Below are positions 39,701 to 44,222 of a stretch of 44,222 bases of DNA, one piece after another. The position numbers and the translations under genes are program-made. Source of the stretch: Bacillus sp. J33 (GTDB lineage Bacteria; Bacillota; Bacilli; Bacillales; Cytobacillaceae); contig NZ_JAEL01000017.1 of assembly GCF_000518885.1 (NCBI RefSeq), positions 1 to 44,222 of the forward strand. Direction: 5' to 3'. The stretch's first letter is position 1, and the number at the start of each line of letters is the position of its first letter. Below the pieces are notes generated by a model, which saw only the letters and a program-made list of their open reading frames with translations, had not been told where the DNA came from and did no database searches.

Positions 39701-40603
39701 TTAAAAGATTTCAATTTTAAGGGAGTTAACCTGAGAGACAAGCAGCTCTTCGTATTGCTTTTGAGCGAGATAATAGATTTCCTGTTTATTGACATCAGGA
39801 TTCTCTTTTTTTACTTTTTCGATTAGATCCTGCTGAACCTTTTGAGAGAGAACAATTAGCTCGTACTGTTTCTCCTGCTTCTCCCAAAATTTTCGATCTC
39901 CATATTCCTGTATCATTTTTTTTGCTATATCAAATTGATTATATTGTTCCTTTACCTTCTTAAGTTCGATTTCTATTTCTTCTGTGGTAGCATTATGGCC
40001 TTTCTCCCTTGCTAGATATGCCATGGATCTCAGCCTTATAATCTGTGTTAATAATTGATTGCGGTCTTCGTTCATTTTCTCCTGGTCATCCCAATAGGCC
40101 ATTGCTTCATCCAGTGCCTTGCCTTTATAGGCTTGCTGGTCCTGAAATCGGCTGATCGCGATATGCAGCTTATTGATAAATAGATAGAATTCCAAATCTT
40201 TCTCTGTTACCCAATCCCCGTTAATAAGAGCAGCACCTTCCGGCTCTTTCACCTCATATTCAAAAATTTCCTCTGTTATTTTACCTTCTTTTTCTGCGGT
40301 TACAACAATTTCCCAATCCCCTGCCATTGGCAGCTCGACACTTCCGGAATAAATTCCATCCTTTTCTTCCTGAAGGGCTGTCTTGTATTCTCCATGATCC
40401 ATATTCTTCATCGAAAATTCGGCACTTACCTTTAAATTAGTTAATGCCTTATTATTATCTGTGATGGATACCTTGAATAAGGATGGCTTATCTTTGTGCA
40501 TATAGAAAGGTTCACTTATTTCCATGTGGATGTTTTTGCTGGAGCTGCATCCGGATAAGATCAGAATAAGAATAAAAAAACTTCCAATAAGAAAACGTTT
40601 CAT
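39701..40603 (-). CDS. Lipoprotein with FixH/YtkA-like and SurA-like domains in nos operon
   Basis: A 300-residue lipoprotein (lipobox LILSGC, Cys about 19); its ATG overlaps the nosF stop (ATGA). Residues 25-125 form a beta-sandwich of the FixH/YtkA type: MHKDKPSLFKVSITDNNKALTNLKVSAEFSMKNMDHG (read in parts) and GIYSGSVELPMAGDWEIVV. From about 130 (GAALINGDWVTEKDLEFYLFINK) it continues as the alpha-helical N-domain seen in SurA/PrsA-type chaperones, with no peptidyl-prolyl isomerase domain. The Met-Asp-His segment KNMDHGEYKT could bind copper. Location in the operon suggests a role in copper delivery to or assembly of nitrous oxide reductase. I know no named nos gene with this make-up. Confidence 0.7.
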   Translation of the reverse strand: MKRFLIGSFFILILILSGCSSSKNIHMEISEPFYMHKDKPSLFKVSITDNNKALTNLKVSAEFSMKNMDHGEYKTALQEEKDGIYSGSVELPMAGDWEIVVTAEKEGKITEEIFEYEVKEPEGAALINGDWVTEKDLEFYLFINKLHIAISRFQDQQAYKGKALDEAMAYWDDQEKMNEDRNQLLTQIIRLRSMAYLAREKGHNATTEEIEIELKKVKEQYNQFDIAKKMIQEYGDRKFWEKQEKQYELIVLSQKVQQDLIEKVKKENPDVNKQEIYYLAQKQYEELLVSQVNSLKIEIF

Positions 40604-41268
40604 AACGCATGATCTCCCAACTTTTGATATTCCATGAATTCATCAACAGTGAATTTTTGGATTTTCCCATCTTCTAAATAAGCAACATGTGTGCACAGCT
40701 GCTTAATTTCGTCCAAGTGATGAGAAGACAAAAGGATCGTCTTTTCCTGCAGTGCTTCTAAGATCTGAAGGATCTCTTTTCTTCCCATTGGATCAATCCC
40801 GCTAGTCGGTTCATCGAGTACTAGAATGCTGCAATCCTGATATAGTGCTATCGCCAGTCCCAATCGCTGAAGCATTCCTTTTGAGTAATTTTTAGCCGCT
40901 AGATTGCGTTCATCCCAAAGAGAGACTGCTTTCAGTAAATGCCTGACACGATCCAGGTCGACTGATTTTGAGGAGGCCATAGCGAAAAAGGTCATATTTT
41001 CAAGTCCTGACAGGGAAGGGTAAAGCATAAATTTTTCAGGCAAGTAAGCAATATCTTCCGAATTTTTCTTTTTAAGATTTACACCATTTATTTCAACCGT
41101 TCCTTTTTTAAAAGGGAGCAATCCAAGCAGGCTGTTAATAAGAGTAGATTTTCCAGCACCATTTCGTCCAACCAAAGCACAGATTTCATTTCTTTGAACC
41201 GTAAGGCTGACATTATCTAAGATAGTTTTCTTTCCAAAGGTTTGTGTTAATGCCTTTATTTTAATCAA
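40600..41268 (-). CDS. nosF: NosF-like ABC transporter ATP-binding protein
   Basis: A 222-residue ATPase, TTG 41268 start overlapping the nosY stop (TTGA) behind GGAGGGA. Walker A GRNGAGKSTL (about residue 34), signature NYSKGMLQRLGLA (about 125), Walker B CSILVLDEPTSGIDP (about 145) and H-loop SSHHLDE (about 183). The length is short and like NosF rather than a drug exporter. It drives, with NosY and NosD, the maturation of the CuZ centre of nitrous oxide reductase. Named from its place between NosY and the lipoprotein. Confidence 0.85.
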   Translation of the reverse strand: MIKIKALTQTFGKKTILDNVSLTVQRNEICALVGRNGAGKSTLINSLLGLLPFKKGTVEINGVNLKKKNSEDIAYLPEKFMLYPSLSGLENMTFFAMASSKSVDLDRVRHLLKAVSLWDERNLAAKNYSKGMLQRLGLAIALYQDCSILVLDEPTSGIDPMGRKEILQILEALQEKTILLSSHHLDEIKQLCTHVAYLEDGKIQKFTVDEFMEYQKLGDHAL

Positions 41269-42062
41269 TCTAATCCCTCCTTACGGTGAAAAATCACGGC
41301 TAAAATAAATGAGACAAAGAGAAGCAAGCCTGCATTTCCGATTAACAAGAAGGAAGGCTTTATCCACATAAAAGATTGCAGTAATTTGGACATATGGCCG
41401 AAGGAATAAACCTGAAGACCTGTTTCCAGAAAAATGCGTGCAGATTGCAAAGGATTGAAAAAATAGGCAACTGAAAAAAGCTTCACATTTTCATAAGTGA
41501 CATCAGGCAAAAGGGCAAGCAAGAAAAAATCGTGTAAGAAGAAAAAGTAAAACCACAATAGGACTGCATATCCTATAATTTGCATTCGTGATCGGGAAAT
41601 ACTACCGATTAAAATTCCAAGCTGGTTGAATATCAGCATTAAGCTTAAAAGAGATGTTAAAAAAATGGCATAATTCTTTCCATCAAGCTGAAAATATATT
41701 TTCACAGGAAGCAGATAGATTAAAAACCATATAAAAATAGGTCCAATCAATACAGTTTGAACAGCAAGGGATTTTTTTAGCAGAAAGCTAAAATAACTTT
41801 CTCTTCTGGTTAATAGCATGATCAAGGTTTTTTGCTCTTTTTCCTGGAAGACAGAGAATGCTCCAAGAAATAAACAAAGAATGGGGATGAAATAGATCAT
41901 GGAATCAAATAAGTTTAACAGTAATATATAAAACCCCTGGTCAAAAGAAAGAATAGAGGATTTATATAAAATCATGGCTGAGACAAGGATTACAATGCTA
42001 AAGGATAACCATAGCCCTTTTCCTCTTATATTTTCCTTCCATTCTTTCCAAACATAATGCAT
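41265..42062 (-). CDS. nosY: NosY-like ABC permease
   Basis: A 265-residue permease with six helices, start ATG 42062, overlapping the nosD end by 37 bases. MHYVWKEWKENIRGKGLWLSFSIVILVSAMILYKSSILSF at the N-terminus and EKEQKTLIMLLTRRESYFSFLLKKSLAV in the first cytosolic loop are as in NosY, and LLWFYFFFLHDF is a later helix. It pairs with NosF and is thought to move a sulfur compound or act mechanically on NosD for CuZ assembly. Identity depends strongly on the NosD and NosF neighbours. Confidence 0.82.
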   Translation of the reverse strand: MHYVWKEWKENIRGKGLWLSFSIVILVSAMILYKSSILSFDQGFYILLLNLFDSMIYFIPILCLFLGAFSVFQEKEQKTLIMLLTRRESYFSFLLKKSLAVQTVLIGPIFIWFLIYLLPVKIYFQLDGKNYAIFLTSLLSLMLIFNQLGILIGSISRSRMQIIGYAVLLWFYFFFLHDFFLLALLPDVTYENVKLFSVAYFFNPLQSARIFLETGLQVYSFGHMSKLLQSFMWIKPSFLLIGNAGLLLFVSFILAVIFHRKEGLD

Positions 42063-43366
42063 ATCCAGTGTCTCCCTTTTATCAAGATTGTAAAGATGAC
42101 TGTACCAATTAGAACCCAGGCCAGGGGGATATCAATGCGGTTTTGGCGAACTAGCGGATAAGGGTCCTCAAACATAGTTTTATTATTATTTTTCAGAAGA
42201 GCGTTCATCTTCTCATAAACGGCTATCGCCGGACTTTTTAAGAATAAATAGGTTAATTCATAATCTTCTATTAGCTGGTGCAATGAAGATTGGTAAACAA
42301 TAGGTTCATCGCCTTTGCCATTTCCGTCCAGGTCGAGGCTCGGAAAGGTTTTTCCCCAATCATTTCCAATACCATTTTCACTCCAGCTATTTTGTCCCTG
42401 GCCTCCTAAACTAACAGCAGGAATCGTATTTTCATGGATTTGGTTTGCTGAAAAAACCTGGTCGTTTGAGCTGGCCCAAAGTTCAACTCCAATTTGATTT
42501 TTAATAATCCGGTTATTCCGGATTGAGTTAGAAGTTGATTGATCAATATAAAGGCCTCGCTGATTTAAAAAAAATGTATTATCCTCTATTTCGATTTGAT
42601 TGGCAGACAAGAGCAAGATCCCAAACGATCGATGCCCGTAATTAAAAAGAAACTGATTTTTTGAAAGGTTTAATCCGCTGGAGTGCATGACAGCAGCCCC
42701 TCCTGTATTAAAGAAGAAAATATTGTTTTTAAAGCTGTTTCGATCAGAATACATATAATGAAGGCCGTATCTCGTATGGCTTATTTTATTGTTTGTAATT
42801 GTGTTTTCATTGGAATAATCAAAAAACATCCCGTCCCTTGTACCGGTTATCTTGTTATTTTTCAATGTATTATGGTTTGCATAATAAACATGCAGCCCAT
42901 TTCCCTGACTGGCAATCTTTCCTTTACCCAGTCCTTTTATCTCCGAGTTTTGAACGGTATTGCCATGTGCCTGGCTTAAATAAATACCATGGAAGGAATG
43001 GCTGATTTTTATCCGGTCCAGGAGATTTCCGTTAGAATAGACCTTAATGGCGGAATACTCCTCAGAAGAATTCCGGTCCATGCTGCTGTTCGTAATTGTA
43101 AGGCTTCGCATAATTACTCCAGGAGCATGAATAGACACAACATTCCCCATCCCGTCGCCCTTAATGATGGTTTGGCTGCCTCCTATGATTTCTACCTTTT
43201 TATTAATTGTGATATTTCCCTTGTAGGTTTTGTTTTCCAGTTTGATAATCGCACCTTCTTGAGCTGAATCAATGAGATCCTGCAGGTCTTCAGAGGCAGA
43301 GCCATATTTAGGGAAAACAAATGATGCCAAAAATAGTAAGAAAAAGAGGAGACAGGTCTTCTTCAT
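42026..43366 (-). CDS. nosD: NosD, periplasmic-type right-handed beta-helix protein of N2O reductase maturation
   Basis: A 446-residue exported protein, ATG 43366 overlapping the upstream stop (ATGA); the GTG at 43384 is rejected. It has a signal peptide (KKTCLLFFLLFLASFVFP), then about eleven PbH1-type beta-helix turns (for example NGLHVYYANHNTLKNNKITG, RDGMFFDYSNENTITNNKIS). The NosD C-terminal marks are NDWG and DLDGNGKGDEPIVYQSS, with YELTYLFLKSPAIAVYEKMN. A C-terminal helix (IPLAWVLIGTVIFTILIKG) anchors it in the membrane. Anchoring replaces the periplasmic state of Gram-negative NosD. It inserts copper or sulfur into the CuZ site of NosZ together with NosFY. Confidence 0.92.
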   Translation of the reverse strand: MKKTCLLFFLLFLASFVFPKYGSASEDLQDLIDSAQEGAIIKLENKTYKGNITINKKVEIIGGSQTIIKGDGMGNVVSIHAPGVIMRSLTITNSSMDRNSSEEYSAIKVYSNGNLLDRIKISHSFHGIYLSQAHGNTVQNSEIKGLGKGKIASQGNGLHVYYANHNTLKNNKITGTRDGMFFDYSNENTITNNKISHTRYGLHYMYSDRNSFKNNIFFFNTGGAAVMHSSGLNLSKNQFLFNYGHRSFGILLLSANQIEIEDNTFFLNQRGLYIDQSTSNSIRNNRIIKNQIGVELWASSNDQVFSANQIHENTIPAVSLGGQGQNSWSENGIGNDWGKTFPSLDLDGNGKGDEPIVYQSSLHQLIEDYELTYLFLKSPAIAVYEKMNALLKNNNKTMFEDPYPLVRQNRIDIPLAWVLIGTVIFTILIKGRHWICIMFGKNGRKI

Positions 43367-43929
43367 CTTCCTCGATCCTTCCACAACGGAATAATCAAAA
43401 GAATAAAGGCTGCAGCTGCCAAATAGAATCCGGTTCCCAAATAGCTATGGGTAACAAAGTTGGCCAAAGTGTTTTCTCCAATGATTGGCGGAATGAAGGG
43501 TTCAACAGTAATGGGAGCAGTAGGGCTAAGATTTGTGCCGAAATCCTTTAACCACCTGTACAAGTCCCATAAACCGAGCATCCCGCAAAGTATGAATGAC
43601 CCTATGAGTACTTTGAGAATTGTTTTCCTTTTAAGAAGGCCTGTTATAAAAGTAAGAACCGCTAGCCCTCCAATAACGAAAGGGAGATATCTTAATTCGG
43701 GAAAATTAGCCTCGCTAAAATTTTTCATTCCAATATAATGATTCAAACCGTTCACAATATCAATTTCTCCATCAAGCTTATTCGGATACACAATGATGTT
43801 TAAGCCCTCCGGATACTGCGGAGCAAAAAATCTCATACCCCACCATGGAAAAAATAAAGAAGCTGCAATTAAGGTGGCAGCTGTTAGTAGAAGGATGGAA
43901 GAAAGAGTAGAAAAACGTTTACGATCCAT
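43363..43929 (-). CDS. Membrane protein of the nos cluster (NosB-like)
   Basis: A 188-residue protein with four to five helices, start ATG 43929 behind AAAGGCGGG (the ATG 19 codons upstream lacks a ribosome site). It ends overlapping the nosD start (ATGA), so the two are translationally coupled. The first helix is followed by a long outer loop (FFPWWGMRFFAPQYPEGLNIIVYPNKLDGEIDIVNGLNHYIGM, read in parts). A membrane protein in this place, between nosZ and nosD, is what clade II clusters call NosB. Sequence-level proof was not possible here. Its function in N2O respiration is unknown. Confidence 0.65.
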   Translation of the reverse strand: MDRKRFSTLSSILLLTAATLIAASLFFPWWGMRFFAPQYPEGLNIIVYPNKLDGEIDIVNGLNHYIGMKNFSEANFPELRYLPFVIGGLAVLTFITGLLKRKTILKVLIGSFILCGMLGLWDLYRWLKDFGTNLSPTAPITVEPFIPPIIGENTLANFVTHSYLGTGFYLAAAAFILLIIPLWKDRGR

Positions 43930-44026
43930 TGGTTTCCCGCCTTTCTTAAAAGGGGAGGGCATCAGCCGAAATTGATACCCTTTCACCTTTTATTTAAAGA
44001 TAAGGTATAACTTTGAACTTAAATAA

Positions 44027-44222
44027 TTGTCTAGCTCCGGCACCCTATCGACTCGGCGTGCTTCCCTCACCTCGTCTACGACGACGCACAGGATGTGCTA
44101 GTAAGGCGAGGCGCACAGGACGTGCGCGTTTCCGAGCGTTATAAGTCAACATCGAATCGCTGTCGCTCTTCGTGTTTCCTTTATCTCACAAAAAGGAACT
44201 CAGACTAAAAACACCACGTCCT
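44027..44222 (+). repeat. Interspersed Bacillus-type repeat at the window edge
   Basis: The block starts TTGTCTAGCTCCGGCACCC and TATCGACTCGG and carries TCGTCTACGACGACG, two hairpins (GCAC-AGGAT-GTGC and GCGCAC-AGGAC-GTGCGC), GAGCGTTATAAGTC, and a tail GTGTTTCCTTTATCTCAC near 44189. It is a sequence type I know as scattered between genes in Bacillus genomes. It has no open frame with a start and is GC-rich compared with its surroundings. The last 30 bases look like the start of a further element cut by the window end. Confidence 0.6.

Noticed and set aside
1..44222. tRNA, rRNA and riboswitch genes
   Set aside because: No tRNA-like, rRNA-like or known riboswitch core sequence was recognised by eye; a covariance-model scan was not possible.

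Overview
The window looks like a piece of a Bacillaceae chromosome (Bacillus, Cytobacillus or Mesobacillus type). It has low GC, strong AGGAGG-type ribosome sites, several TTG and GTG starts, a probable gamma-type spore protein, and Bacillus-type interspersed intergenic repeats. No rRNA, tRNA or CRISPR was seen. Product names come from reading the translations by eye, not from a database search.

Layout. 1-224: 5' end of an IS256-family transposase with its terminal repeat. 322-1226: a NERD-domain protein split by a frameshift. 1404-5688: a DUF421 membrane protein, a tiny lipoprotein, an OpuD-like BCCT betaine transporter, a thioredoxin-like gene with an in-frame TGA exactly at the first active-site cysteine, and a methyltransferase. 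5826-9785: an MFS drug-efflux-like gene, an MHS transporter plus ornithine cyclodeaminase-like pair, and a gamma-SASP-like gene. 9981-15916: a secreted zinc metallopeptidase, a DadA-like flavoprotein, a YpfJ-like metallopeptidase and a POT peptide transporter. 16140-17408: a membrane diguanylate cyclase. 17409-19246: about 1.8 kb without genes, holding two related iteron arrays and two interspersed repeats. 19247-21045: a ParM-like actin and a ParR-like partner, which with the arrays make a complete-looking type II partition cassette. 21162-27014: a thioredoxin-reductase-like flavoprotein, a small HELGH protein, a GH13 alpha-glucosidase with LacI/MalR-type operators, YbaK, a 20-bp-period repeat array, a tandem P-loop protein and a Gly/Pro-rich protein. 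27066-33717: a YjiH gate protein, a three-gene ABC-2 exporter, a small membrane protein, an AtoE-type fatty acid transporter and a GNAT protein. 33751-37066: a BCCT pseudogene remnant, an AlkD glycosylase with all catalytic residues, a Cof-type HAD phosphatase and a PQQ-type sugar dehydrogenase lipoprotein. 37089-39560: an ABC exporter operon whose last gene is a TetR regulator and whose promoter lies between two identical 14-bp operators. 39701-43929: the accessory part of a nitrous oxide reductase (nos) cluster (small membrane protein, NosD, NosY, NosF, and an unusual FixH/YtkA-like plus SurA-like lipoprotein), read leftward. nosZ itself is not in the window and would be expected beyond the right edge.

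The strongest leads are the TGA-for-Cys thioredoxin-like gene (possible selenoprotein or fresh nonsense mutation), the chromosomal-looking ParMRC cassette with duplicated centromere-like arrays, two families of MITE-like repeats with internal-deletion derivatives, the FixH/SurA-like lipoprotein coupled to nosDYF, and the 20-bp-period array near 25240-25345.
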